A stretch of DNA of 64,000 bases from Streptomyces showdoensis (GTDB taxonomy: Bacteria; Actinomycetota; Actinomycetes; Streptomycetales; Streptomycetaceae). Below the pieces are notes generated by a model that saw only the letters and a program-made list of their open reading frames with translations, was not told where the DNA came from and did no database searches. The position numbers and the translations under genes were made by a program. The DNA lies in assembly GCF_039535475.1 (NCBI RefSeq), contig NZ_BAAAXG010000012.1, positions 1 to 64,000 of the forward strand. The letters are read 5' to 3'. Shown here one piece after another: positions 43,768 through 50,953 of this stretch; position 1 is the first letter of the stretch; every line of letters begins with the position of its first letter.

Positions 43768-44487
43768 CTACGCGCAGCCCGTGCCGTCGGCGCGACAGAC
43801 CACGCCTTCGACCGTGACCGACGCGGCCAGCCTGGCGCGCTCGTCCAGGACGGCCTTGCGCAGCTGTGCGGTGCTGGGCACGCCCTCCAGACGGGTGTCG
43901 CCGACGAGGATGGTCGGGACGGCCTGGACGCGGTGGGCCTCGGCGTCGCGCAGGGCGTCCTGGTGGCGCTCGTAGTACGTGCCGTCCTCCAGGGCCTTGC
44001 GGTACGCGGGGCCGTCGAGGCCGATCTCCTCGGCGAGGCCGACGAGGACGTCGAGCCGGCCGAGGTCCAGGCTCTCCTGGAAGAAGGCCCGGAACATGCG
44101 GTGGTTGTACGCGTCGCCGAGGCCGTGCTCGACGGCGAACTGCCAGCCCTCGAAGGCCAGCCGGGTGTAGGGCTGCGGCGAGACGGTGGGCAGGGTGATG
44201 TCCACGCCCAGGCGGCGGGCCATCGGGTAGACGGCGCGCTTCCAGATCTCGGGCAGGTACGGGTCCTCCGGGCGGAGGGTGGCCTTGGGCTCGGCGCGGA
44301 GCTCGAAGGGCTTCCACTCGATCTCGACGTCGAGCCCCTCGACGGCCTCCTCCAGCGGGCCCTCGGCCAGCATGCAGAAGGGACACACGTAGTCGGACCA
44401 GATCTGGACGCGTACCTTGGCGGGGGCCTCGGCGTCCGTGGCGGCGGCGTCCGTGGTCCCGGTGGTCCCGGTCGTCTCGGTGCTCAC
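43768..44487 (-). CDS. DsbA-family (FrnE-like) thiol oxidoreductase
   Basis: A 239-residue thioredoxin-fold protein with inserted helical domain. The active site WSDYVCPFCMLAEGP carries CPFC, and the cis-Pro loop is AVPTILVGDTRLEGV. No signal peptide, so it is cytoplasmic like FrnE. GTG 44487 overlaps the deaminase stop; the first 20 residues are a Thr/Ala-rich tail. In a cluster expected to make a thiol-reactive maleimide it could protect thiols or reduce adducts. A tailoring redox role is equally possible. A second CxxxxxC at the C-terminus (VVCRADGTGC) is unusual. Confidence 0.85.
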   Translation of the reverse strand: MSTETTGTTGTTDAAATDAEAPAKVRVQIWSDYVCPFCMLAEGPLEEAVEGLDVEIEWKPFELRAEPKATLRPEDPYLPEIWKRAVYPMARRLGVDITLPTVSPQPYTRLAFEGWQFAVEHGLGDAYNHRMFRAFFQESLDLGRLDVLVGLAEEIGLDGPAYRKALEDGTYYERHQDALRDAEAHRVQAVPTILVGDTRLEGVPSTAQLRKAVLDERARLAASVTVEGVVCRADGTGCA

Positions 44488-44972
44488 GAGTGGATGCTCC
44501 CTCGGTTGGCCAGGTACTCCTGGAACGGCACCTCGTGTCCCTCGACCGGGAGGTGGGTGGTCCTGATGCCCCACTCGGTCGGGTCGGCGCGGTAGATGCG
44601 GTACGAGCCGGAGTAGTCGAAGCCGTACTGGGCCGCGGTCCTGCGGTCGGCGGCGTAGATGACGTGCTCGACGCCGAAGTACAGGGCGACCTGGTAGCAC
44701 AGGGCGCAGGGCTCCCCGGAGGCGATCAGGGTCGCCCCGTGGACGGCGAACGACCCGTGCTGCTTCGTGGCGTTGCGCAGGGCGACCACCTCCGCGTGGG
44801 CGGAGGCGTCGCGGTCCTCGCGGACGCGGTTGAAGCCGGTTCCCAGGACGCGGCCGTCGTGGCGGACCACGATGCCCGAGAAGGGGATGCCGCCGGCGGC
44901 GACGTGTTCGCGGCTGATCCGGACTGCTTCTTCCACCTGCTTGGTCAGGTGGTCCTTGGCTGCGGTGGTCAT
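44484..44972 (-). CDS. Cytidine/deoxycytidylate deaminase-fold nucleoside deaminase
   Basis: A 162-residue zinc hydrolase of the guanine deaminase/TadA type. The zinc site is SAHAEVVAL (His and catalytic Glu) with EPCALCYQVALYFG (PCxxC). The C-terminal strand YRIYRADPTEWGIRTTHLPV resembles guanine-deaminase-like proteins. It begins 8 bp after SMR1 and overlaps the DsbA-like gene. In this cluster it could remove the amino or imino group of an aminopyrrole C-nucleoside to give the carbonyl of a maleimide; this is inference. Confidence 0.88.
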   Translation of the reverse strand: MTTAAKDHLTKQVEEAVRISREHVAAGGIPFSGIVVRHDGRVLGTGFNRVREDRDASAHAEVVALRNATKQHGSFAVHGATLIASGEPCALCYQVALYFGVEHVIYAADRRTAAQYGFDYSGSYRIYRADPTEWGIRTTHLPVEGHEVPFQEYLANRGSIHS

Positions 44973-44980
44973 GAGCGGGC

Positions 44981-45298
44981 TCAGACGGAGGTCACGCGCA
45001 GGATGATGGCGCCGCCGATGATCGACGCGAAGGACAGCAGCCGGGCGAGGGTGATCTTCTCCTTGAAGATGATGGCGCCGAAGACCACCGTGCCGACGCC
45101 GCCGATGCCGGTCCAGATCGTGTAGCCGACCGACACGTCCAGCTCCAGCAGGGCGTGGGACAGGGTGTAGATGCCGCCGGCCGCGGCGAGCAGGGTCAGC
45201 ACGCTGGGCCACAGCTTGGTGAAGCCCTGTGTGGCGTTGGTGCCGAGCGCGAAGAGGATCTCGAAGACGATGGCGATACCGAGGTAGACCCAGGTCAT
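44981..45298 (-). CDS. Small multidrug resistance (SMR) protein, subunit 1
   Basis: A 105-residue four-helix exporter. The essential Glu is in YLGIAIVFEILFALGT, and the family signature GYTIWTGIGGVGTVVFG is present. It lies 8 bp from the deaminase gene and 73 bp after a second SMR gene, typical of obligate SMR pairs such as EbrAB or YkkCD. Likely self-resistance or export. Confidence 0.92.
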   Translation of the reverse strand: MTWVYLGIAIVFEILFALGTNATQGFTKLWPSVLTLLAAAGGIYTLSHALLELDVSVGYTIWTGIGGVGTVVFGAIIFKEKITLARLLSFASIIGGAIILRVTSV

Positions 45299-45371
45299 GG
45301 GAGCGGCTCTCTCTACTGGAAAAGGAGGGTGGGGAGGCGGGGCCGGAAAGCGGTGGAGCGGGGGAGCGGGG

Positions 45372-45785
45372 TCAGACCGTGGCCTTGGCGCGCTCTTCCG
45401 CGACGCGCTCCTCGGCGACCTTCTTGTCCGCGGCGATCTTGTCCGTGATGCGCAGCGTGGTGCCGCCGCCGATGATCAGGACGAAGGCGAGGACCTTCCA
45501 GATGGTCATCGGCTCGTCGTAGATCAGGGTGCCGAAGATGACCGTGCCGACGCCGCCGATGCCGGCCCAGACCGTGTAGCCGACGCCGACGTCGACGTAC
45601 TTGAGGGCCTGGGAGAGCGTGTAGATGCCGCACGCGGCGGCCGCGGCCGTGAGGAGCGAGGGGCCGAGGCGGGTGAAGGCGTGGGTGGCCTCGGTGGAGA
45701 GGGCGAAGGTGATCTCGAAGAGCGACGAGAACAGCAGCCAGGCCCAGCCGATGTTCTGGTTCTTCTGTGTCTGCTCGGCGGACAC
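45372..45785 (-). CDS. Small multidrug resistance (SMR) protein, subunit 2
   Basis: A 137-residue SMR protein. Essential Glu in LLFSSLFEITFALST, signature GYTVWAGIGGVGTVIFG, and a charged C-terminal helix (KKVAEERVAEERAKATV) absent from its partner. GTG 45785 is the first start of the left arm, facing the MarR gene across 129 bp that contain an inverted repeat. It is expected to form a heterodimer with the other SMR protein. Confidence 0.92.
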   Translation of the reverse strand: MSAEQTQKNQNIGWAWLLFSSLFEITFALSTEATHAFTRLGPSLLTAAAAACGIYTLSQALKYVDVGVGYTVWAGIGGVGTVIFGTLIYDEPMTIWKVLAFVLIIGGGTTLRITDKIAADKKVAEERVAEERAKATV

Positions 45786-45807
45786 TATGCCTCCATTGTT
45801 GTTTGTG

Positions 45808-45872
45808 CGTGCAAGTTCCTTAGGATCATGAAGCTCCTAAGTACGGCACGGAGTTAGCTAGGATCTTGCATG
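45808..45872. promoter_or_regulatory. Candidate MarR operator region between divergent smr and marR genes
   Basis: An inverted repeat CTTAGGA (45819-45825) / TCCTAAG (45835-45841) is followed by a partial copy, TTAGCTAGGATC, at about 45854-45865. TGCAAG occurs at 45810 and, on the other strand, at 45864-45869. The stretch is AT-richer than its surroundings, as expected for a shared promoter-operator. Confidence 0.6.
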
Positions 45873-45914
45873 GTCATATAACCTGTTGTCAAACCCCCTT
45901 TTGAGGAGAGGTAC

Positions 45915-46370
45915 ATGAACAACGCCACCACCGCGTCTCCCGCCCCCACCTCGGACCAGGCCGTCTGGGACCGCGTCCTCACCCTCCACGCGCGGGTGGA
46001 GCGGGAGCTCGCCAACGCGCTCCAGCGCCGGCACGGCATCGGCCTCTCGGAGTACCGGGCGCTGGAGAACCTGTCCTCCTCACCCACCAGCGAGCTGCGC
46101 ATGCAGGAGCTCGCCGACAAGATCGGGCTGGGGCAGTCTTCGGTCACCCGGCTCGTCGAGCGGCTGAAAGGTGCTGGTTACGCCTTCAAGGACCTCTGTC
46201 CCTCGGACAAGCGAGGGGTCTACGCGGTGATCACCGACGAGGGCCGCAGCCGCTATGTGGCCGCCCGCGCCACCTACGCGGAAGTGCTCTCCGGCGCGCT
46301 CAACTCGCAGAGCGCCGACCCCGCGCTCGCGGCCACCGTGGCCTCGCTGCGCAGCGCCCGCCCCGTGTAG
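45915..46370 (+). CDS. MarR family transcriptional regulator
   Basis: A 151-residue winged-helix regulator. The recognition region is RMQELADKIGLGQSSVTRLV, with the wing DLCPSDKRGVYAVIT (D-x-R motif). It contains one Cys (Cys in DLCPSD), and single-Cys MarR proteins can sense electrophiles. That would suit a cluster making a thiol-reactive product, but is inference. GAGGAGAG precedes ATG 45915. It sits between the two arms of the cluster and is their obvious local controller. Confidence 0.9.
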   Translation: MNNATTASPAPTSDQAVWDRVLTLHARVERELANALQRRHGIGLSEYRALENLSSSPTSELRMQELADKIGLGQSSVTRLVERLKGAGYAFKDLCPSDKRGVYAVITDEGRSRYVAARATYAEVLSGALNSQSADPALAATVASLRSARPV

Positions 46371-46737
46371 GCGACGCCCTCCCGGGCCCGTCCCGAGCGC
46401 ACCCCCGTCCCCCCGGGCACGCCTCCGTCCTCCCCGAACCCTCCCCGAACCGCCGGCCGTCGCCTCCCGCCGTCTCCTTCCCCCGGAGACGGAAGGGCGC
46501 GGCCTTTCTGCGTTCACACGCCCGCAGCACCGCCTTAATGATCTTGACTTAGATTGTTAGTTGTATGTGCAAGCGGTGAGGTAGGTCACAACGCGACCGC
46601 TCGGTATATGCTTGACCCTGCATGGAAACTCGGTAATGTCTGGTCCGGCGCAGATCGGTTCGAACAGGGATCGAACAGAACCCCGAACGAATCGAACGGT
46701 GCTTGGCCCAGTCTTTTCCAGACCATGCGGGGGAAAC
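46371..46737 (+). promoter_or_regulatory. 367-bp leader with terminator, AT-rich promoter segment and TCGAAC repeats
   Basis: Gene-free. The marR hairpin lies at 46470-46492. From 46534 to 46570 the sequence becomes AT-rich, with TTGACT at 46544-46549 as a possible -35 and TGCAAG at 46568-46573 matching motifs in the marR-smr gap. TATATG at 46605-46610 is a second -10 candidate. At 46656-46699 the motif TCGAAC recurs three times with a related CCGAACGA, including the palindrome GTTCGAAC at 46658-46665. The right-arm promoter and its control sites are here. Confidence 0.55.
46470..46492 (+). terminator. Short hairpin after marR
   Basis: CCGTCTCC (46470-46477) and GGAGACGG (46485-46492) form a perfect 8-bp stem, followed by a GC-rich stretch and CCTTTCT. 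Confidence 0.5.
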
Positions 46738-48195
46738 GTGCCATCGCCCAGCCTTGCCCAGACCATCGCCGCGCACGCCGAGCGGCAGCCGTCCTCGACG
46801 GCACTCGTGCTCAACGACGAGCAGGTGACCTACGGCGAACTCGCCGACCTGGTGACGCTCTTATCGGAGCGGATCGGGGCGGCGGACCTCCCGGACGACC
46901 GGCCGGTCTGCATACCGGCCCGGAAGGACCCGGCGACCGTCGCCCTGATGCTCGCCGCGTTCGGCCGGCCCCTGGTCGTCCTCGCACCGTCCGCCGAACT
47001 CGGCGACGACGCGCTCGACCGGATCTGCCGCCAGGCCCGGGTCTCGGCGAGGCTGTCGGCCACCGCCGACGGCACGCTCACCGTCCGGGCCCAGGCCGGG
47101 GACGAGGCCGCCGCGGAGGGCTTCGGCCGGCCGACGGCCGACGCGGCCCGCCTGCTCCTGACCACCTCCGGCTCGACCGGCACCCCCAAACTGGTGCCGA
47201 TCGGAACCGCGGCCTTCGACGCCTTCGCCGCCTGGGCCGTCGAGGAGTTCCGCATCACCGCCGCGGACAGCTCGCTGTCCTACGCGCCGCTCAACTTCGA
47301 CCTGGCCCTGCTCGACGTGTGGACCTTCCTCGGCGCGGGGGCGCGGGTCGTCCTGGTCGACCGCGAGAAGGCCACCGACGCCCCGCACCTGCGGAGCCTC
47401 GTCTCGGGCGGTGCGGTCACCTTCGTCCAGGGGGTGCCGCTGCTCTACCGCCTCCTCACCGAGGGGGAGGGGGCTCACGAGGGGGTGCGCGAGGTCGTCC
47501 TCACCGGGGACGCCGTACCGCAGGACCTCCTGGAACGTGCAGCAGAATCGTTTCCGCGAGCGCGTTTCCACAATGTCTACGGGTGCACGGAGACCAACGA
47601 CAGCTTCCTGCACCGCGTCGACCCGCGCACCGCGCGGGGCAAGATCCCCATCGGCCGGCCGCTGCCCGGCGTCGAGGCCGGCGTCCTCGACGACGAGGGG
47701 CGGGCGCTGACCGGCCCGGGCACCGGCGAACTCGTCGTCCGCACGCCCTTCCAGACCACCGGCTACCTCCAGGAATCCCTGAACCCGGACGTGTTCGTGG
47801 TCCGCGAGGGCCGGGTCTTCTACCGCACCGGCGACATCGTCACCCGCGACGCCGACGGCCTCCACTTCCTCGAAGGCCGCTCCGACTGGCAGGTCAAGGT
47901 GCGCGGTGTGCGCACCAACCTCCAGGAGGTCGAGTCCGTCCTCGCCCAGCACCCCGACGTCGAGGAGGCGGCCGTCATCGCCCTCCCCGACCCGGAGGCC
48001 GGAGTCAGGCTGCACGCCCGCCTCACCAAGCGGGCCGGAGCCGGTCTCAACTCCCTGGCCGTCCGCTCCTACGCGGGAGCGAACCTGCCCCGCCACGCCA
48101 TTCCGTCCAGCGTCCGCATCAGCGAGATCCCCTTGCCGCGCACCTCGACCGGCAAGCCGGACCGCAACAAGATCAAGGAGGAGATCAGCGCATGA
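46738..48195 (+). CDS. Free-standing amino acid adenylation enzyme (NRPS A-domain-like)
   Basis: A 485-residue ANL enzyme. A3 LLTTSGSTGTPKLVPI, A4 LNFDLALLDVW (an Asp at the position that binds the alpha-amino group), A5 YGCTETND, A7 YRTGDIV, A8 GRSDWQVKVRGVRTNLQEVE and A10 STGKPDRNKI. It is expected to load an amino acid, probably glutamine or glutamate, onto the carrier protein encoded next. Codon 42 is TTA (46861-46863), making entry into the right arm bldA-dependent. GTG 46738 is chosen as homology starts there; upstream in-frame codons are leader. The stop overlaps the carrier ATG. Confidence 0.9.
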   Translation: MPSPSLAQTIAAHAERQPSSTALVLNDEQVTYGELADLVTLLSERIGAADLPDDRPVCIPARKDPATVALMLAAFGRPLVVLAPSAELGDDALDRICRQARVSARLSATADGTLTVRAQAGDEAAAEGFGRPTADAARLLLTTSGSTGTPKLVPIGTAAFDAFAAWAVEEFRITAADSSLSYAPLNFDLALLDVWTFLGAGARVVLVDREKATDAPHLRSLVSGGAVTFVQGVPLLYRLLTEGEGAHEGVREVVLTGDAVPQDLLERAAESFPRARFHNVYGCTETNDSFLHRVDPRTARGKIPIGRPLPGVEAGVLDDEGRALTGPGTGELVVRTPFQTTGYLQESLNPDVFVVREGRVFYRTGDIVTRDADGLHFLEGRSDWQVKVRGVRTNLQEVESVLAQHPDVEEAAVIALPDPEAGVRLHARLTKRAGAGLNSLAVRSYAGANLPRHAIPSSVRISEIPLPRTSTGKPDRNKIKEEISA

Positions 48196-48461
48196 GCGCC
48201 CCCACCCGTGACATCGCCGGAGAGATCCGCGCCCACCTGCTCACGCAGTACCTGAAGGGCGAGGACGTCTCCGCCGAGGACCTGCCCGGCGACTACGAGC
48301 TGATCGAGTCGGGAGTCGTCGACTCGCTGGGCCTCGTGAAGCTCATCCAGTACATCGCGAACACCTACGGCGTGCCCGTCGACGACATCGAGATCGGGCC
48401 GGACAACTTCCGCACGATCGACGCCATCACGAAGACCATCACGGACAACACGTCCCTCTGA
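48192..48461 (+). CDS. Acyl/peptidyl carrier protein
   Basis: An 89-residue carrier. The phosphopantetheine Ser45 is in LIESGVVDSLGLVKL (DSL motif), and helix III region VDDIEIGPDNFRTIDAI is typical. ATG 48192 overlaps the adenylation gene stop, so it is its partner and holds the substrate as a thioester while later enzymes cyclise and oxidise it. No phosphopantetheinyl transferase gene is in the window. Confidence 0.93.
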   Translation: MSAPTRDIAGEIRAHLLTQYLKGEDVSAEDLPGDYELIESGVVDSLGLVKLIQYIANTYGVPVDDIEIGPDNFRTIDAITKTITDNTSL

Positions 48462-48469
48462 GCGTCCTT

Positions 48470-48560
48470 ACGGACCCTCTCCGGACGTCTCTCCGGAACC
48501 TCTCCGGACGTCTCTCCGCACGTCTCTGCACGTCACCGCACGTCTCCGCACGTTCCTTTC
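48470..48560 (+). repeat. Direct repeats in the carrier-cyclase spacer
   Basis: The 130-bp spacer contains GGACGTCTCTCCG and related CGCACGTCTC units repeated about seven times. A sequence of this kind in an operon spacer could fold or slip. No gene or clear terminator is present. Confidence 0.6.
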
Positions 48561-48591
48561 AGGTATCCGCACCTCCTCAGAGGAGTCAGCC

Positions 48592-48966
48592 ATGTTCACG
48601 CGCACGCTCGAGGACGTCACCCCGGTCGAGTGGGGCAACGGCACCAGCCACCGGCTGCTGACCGAGACCGACAAGATGGGCTTCACCGTCTGCAAGACGC
48701 TGGTCCGCAAGGGCACCAACTCCGCCCTCCAGTACCGCAACCACCTGGAGGCCTGCTACTGCGTGGCCGGCTCCGGCGCGGTCGTGCACAAGGACGGCAC
48801 CGTCTTCAAGATCAACCCGGGCACCATCTACGTCCTCGACGAGCACGACCCGCACTACCTCATCGCCTCCGAGCACGAGGACCTGCACCTCATCTCGGTC
48901 TTCAACCCGCCGCTGACCGGCACGGAGCAGCACAGACTCTCCGAGGACGGCTTCTCCCAGTACTAG
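48592..48966 (+). CDS. Ectoine synthase-like cupin cyclase
   Basis: A 124-residue EctC homologue. WGNGTSHRLLTETDKMGFT, YRNHLEACYCVAGSG, NPGTIYVLDEHDPHYL and VFNPPLTGTEQH follow the ectoine synthase pattern closely. The likely metal ligands Glu53, Tyr80 and His88 have EctC spacing. No ectA, ectB or ectD is present, so ectoine synthesis is unlikely. EctC enzymes have been reported to cyclise glutamine to a dihydropyrrole carboxylate. In a showdomycin-type route this enzyme would ring-close carrier-bound glutamine to an amino-dihydropyrrole. Confidence 0.92.
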   Translation: MFTRTLEDVTPVEWGNGTSHRLLTETDKMGFTVCKTLVRKGTNSALQYRNHLEACYCVAGSGAVVHKDGTVFKINPGTIYVLDEHDPHYLIASEHEDLHLISVFNPPLTGTEQHRLSEDGFSQY

Positions 48967-49051
48967 GCAGCCCCACGTTCCCCGGCCGGGCCTTCGGCGC
49001 GACACGGCCCGGCCGGGAACGCCCGCCCCGCCCGCACCAGGAAGGAAGACC

Positions 49052-50203
49052 GTGACCGCCGATGTACTGCCGCCCCTGACCGACCGGGACGGCCCGCTCA
49101 CCGAACTCGTCGCCCCCTATGCCGACGTCCTGAACGCCGACCTCGCGGAGCTCGACGCGGGATCCGTCTTCTCCCGCGCCAAATGGCAGGCGATCAAGGA
49201 CAGCGGCATCCTGCGCACCCCCTTCAAGGAGGAGCACGGCGGCAGCGGACGCAGCTTCACCGAGACGATGAAGGTCCTGGAAGGCCTCGGCTACCACTCC
49301 CGTGACGCCGGCGTCTCCTTCTCCACCTCCACCCAGATCGTGTCCCTCGCCACCCCGCTGGAGAAGTTCGGCTCCGCCGGACTGAAGGCCCGGTACCTGC
49401 CCCGCATCCTCTCCGGCGAGGCCATCACCGCCCACGCCATCACCGAGGAGTCCGGCGGCTCCGACGCCATGAACATCACCACCGTCGCCGTCCGCGAGGA
49501 CGACCACTACGTCGTCGACGGCGGCAAGATGTTCATCACCAACGCCCCCGTCGCCGACCTCTTCCTGCTGTACGTGCGCACCGGCAAGCCCGGCCCGTTC
49601 GGCCTCACCTGCCTGCTCGTCGAACGCGACACCCCGGGCCTGGAGATCGGCGAGCCCCTCGACAAGCTGGGCCTGCGGACCTCGCCCCTCGGCCGGCTCA
49701 CCTTCGACCGGCTGCGCGTCCCGGTGACCAACCGGGTCGGCGCCGAGGGCGGCGGCTTCCTCGTCCTGGACTACGTGATGAAGCGGGAGATCCTCTACGC
49801 CTTCTCCATCACCCTCGGCGAGATGCGCCACCGGCTCGACACCGTCATCCGGTTCGCCACCGAGCGCACCCAGTTCGGGCAGCCCATCGCGAGCTACCAG
49901 GCCGTCAGCCACAAGATCGTCGAGATGCGGATCGCCGTCGAGACCGCCGCGAAGTGGCTCGCCGACACCGGCGCCAAGGCCGAACGCGGCGAGGACATCT
50001 CCCTCGACCTGGCCTCCACCAAGATCGTCGTCTCCGAGGCCAACGTGAAGACCGCCCTGGACGCCGTCCAGATCCACGGCGGCCGCGGCGTCCTCACCTC
50101 GCACGGAATCGAGCGCGACCTGCGCAACTCCGTCGCCGGAACCATCTACTCGGGCAGCAGCGAGATCCAGCGCAACCGCATGGCCGCCCTCCTCGGACTC
50201 TGA
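49052..50203 (+). CDS. Acyl-CoA dehydrogenase-like flavoprotein
   Basis: A 383-residue ACAD. The FAD-binding segments HAITEESGGSDAMNITTVAV and GGKMFITNAPVADLF and the C-terminal GGRGVLTSHGIERDLRNSVA / IYSGSSEIQRN are present. Where MCAD has the catalytic Glu (YEGT) this reads YSGS, so the base lies elsewhere or differs. Carrier-bound oxidation is known for related enzymes such as prolyl-carrier dehydrogenases. Here it would aromatise the dihydropyrrole to an aminopyrrole carboxylate. GTG 49052 follows AGGAAGGAAG. Confidence 0.9.
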   Translation: MTADVLPPLTDRDGPLTELVAPYADVLNADLAELDAGSVFSRAKWQAIKDSGILRTPFKEEHGGSGRSFTETMKVLEGLGYHSRDAGVSFSTSTQIVSLATPLEKFGSAGLKARYLPRILSGEAITAHAITEESGGSDAMNITTVAVREDDHYVVDGGKMFITNAPVADLFLLYVRTGKPGPFGLTCLLVERDTPGLEIGEPLDKLGLRTSPLGRLTFDRLRVPVTNRVGAEGGGFLVLDYVMKREILYAFSITLGEMRHRLDTVIRFATERTQFGQPIASYQAVSHKIVEMRIAVETAAKWLADTGAKAERGEDISLDLASTKIVVSEANVKTALDAVQIHGGRGVLTSHGIERDLRNSVAGTIYSGSSEIQRNRMAALLGL

Positions 50204-50221
50204 GCTAGGAGCTCTCCCGTC

Positions 50222-50941
50222 ATGAGCATCGCCCTCGACGAACTGCACGCACTGACCCGGCCCACGGACTTCCTCGACCACGAGTCCGACGAGGTCCAGA
50301 ACTTCGTGGACTCCGTCGTCAAGGACCGTGCCGCCGACCGGCGCGAGAACGCCGTGAAGCTCTACTACGCCGTCCGGGACGGCCTCGACTACGAGGTCTA
50401 CGACACCGACCTCAGCCCCGAGGGCCTCAAGGCCTCCAGCGTCCTCAGCGCCGGCCAGGGCTTCTGCCTCCACAAGTCGGTCGTCTACGCGGCCGCCGTC
50501 CGCGCCCTGGGCATCCCGTCCAAGCTGGTCTACGGCGACGTCCGCAACCACCTCGCCAGCCCCCGGCTGATCGCCCACATCGGCGGCGACGTCTTCTTCC
50601 ACGGACTCACCCAGGTCTACCTGGACGGCCGCTGGGTCAAGGCCACCCCGGTCTTCAACAAGCTGCTCTGCCGCCTGTACGGCATGGAGGCCCTGGAGTT
50701 CGACGGCACCGCCGACTCCCTCCACCACCCCTACGCGGGCCAGGAGGGCAAGGGCTCCATGGAGTTCCTCAAGGACCACGGCTCCTTCGACGACGTCCCG
50801 TACGACTTCGTCATCTCCACCATGCGTGCCAAGCACCCCAACTTCCTGAGCAGCGAGGGAAGCGGCACGGTCAAGGGCGGCTCGCTGGCCGCCGAGGCCG
50901 ACACCGTCACCGCCGCCGACCCCGCCGACTCCGGCAGATAA
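50222..50941 (+). CDS. Transglutaminase-like cysteine enzyme
   Basis: A 239-residue protein with a transglutaminase/protease core. The catalytic Cys is in AGQGFCLHKSVVYAAAVRAL, the His in FFHGLTQVYLDGRWVKATPV; the expected Asp is not clear after ATP. Fold relatives include amide and thioester hydrolases and acyltransferases. In this operon it may release or transfer the product from the carrier; that is inference. ATG 50222 begins 18 bp after the ACAD stop, and TAA ends it. The C-terminal 30 residues are low complexity. Confidence 0.85.
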   Translation: MSIALDELHALTRPTDFLDHESDEVQNFVDSVVKDRAADRRENAVKLYYAVRDGLDYEVYDTDLSPEGLKASSVLSAGQGFCLHKSVVYAAAVRALGIPSKLVYGDVRNHLASPRLIAHIGGDVFFHGLTQVYLDGRWVKATPVFNKLLCRLYGMEALEFDGTADSLHHPYAGQEGKGSMEFLKDHGSFDDVPYDFVISTMRAKHPNFLSSEGSGTVKGGSLAAEADTVTAADPADSGR

Positions 50942-50953
50942 GGACCCGAGAGC

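Noticed and set aside
43739..44595. Long plus-strand open frame opposite the DsbA-like and deaminase genes
   Set aside because: A shadow frame; all recognised motifs and overlaps are on the minus strand.
48592..48966. Ectoine osmolyte synthesis
   Set aside because: ectA, ectB and ectD are absent, and the neighbours are carrier-protein enzymes.
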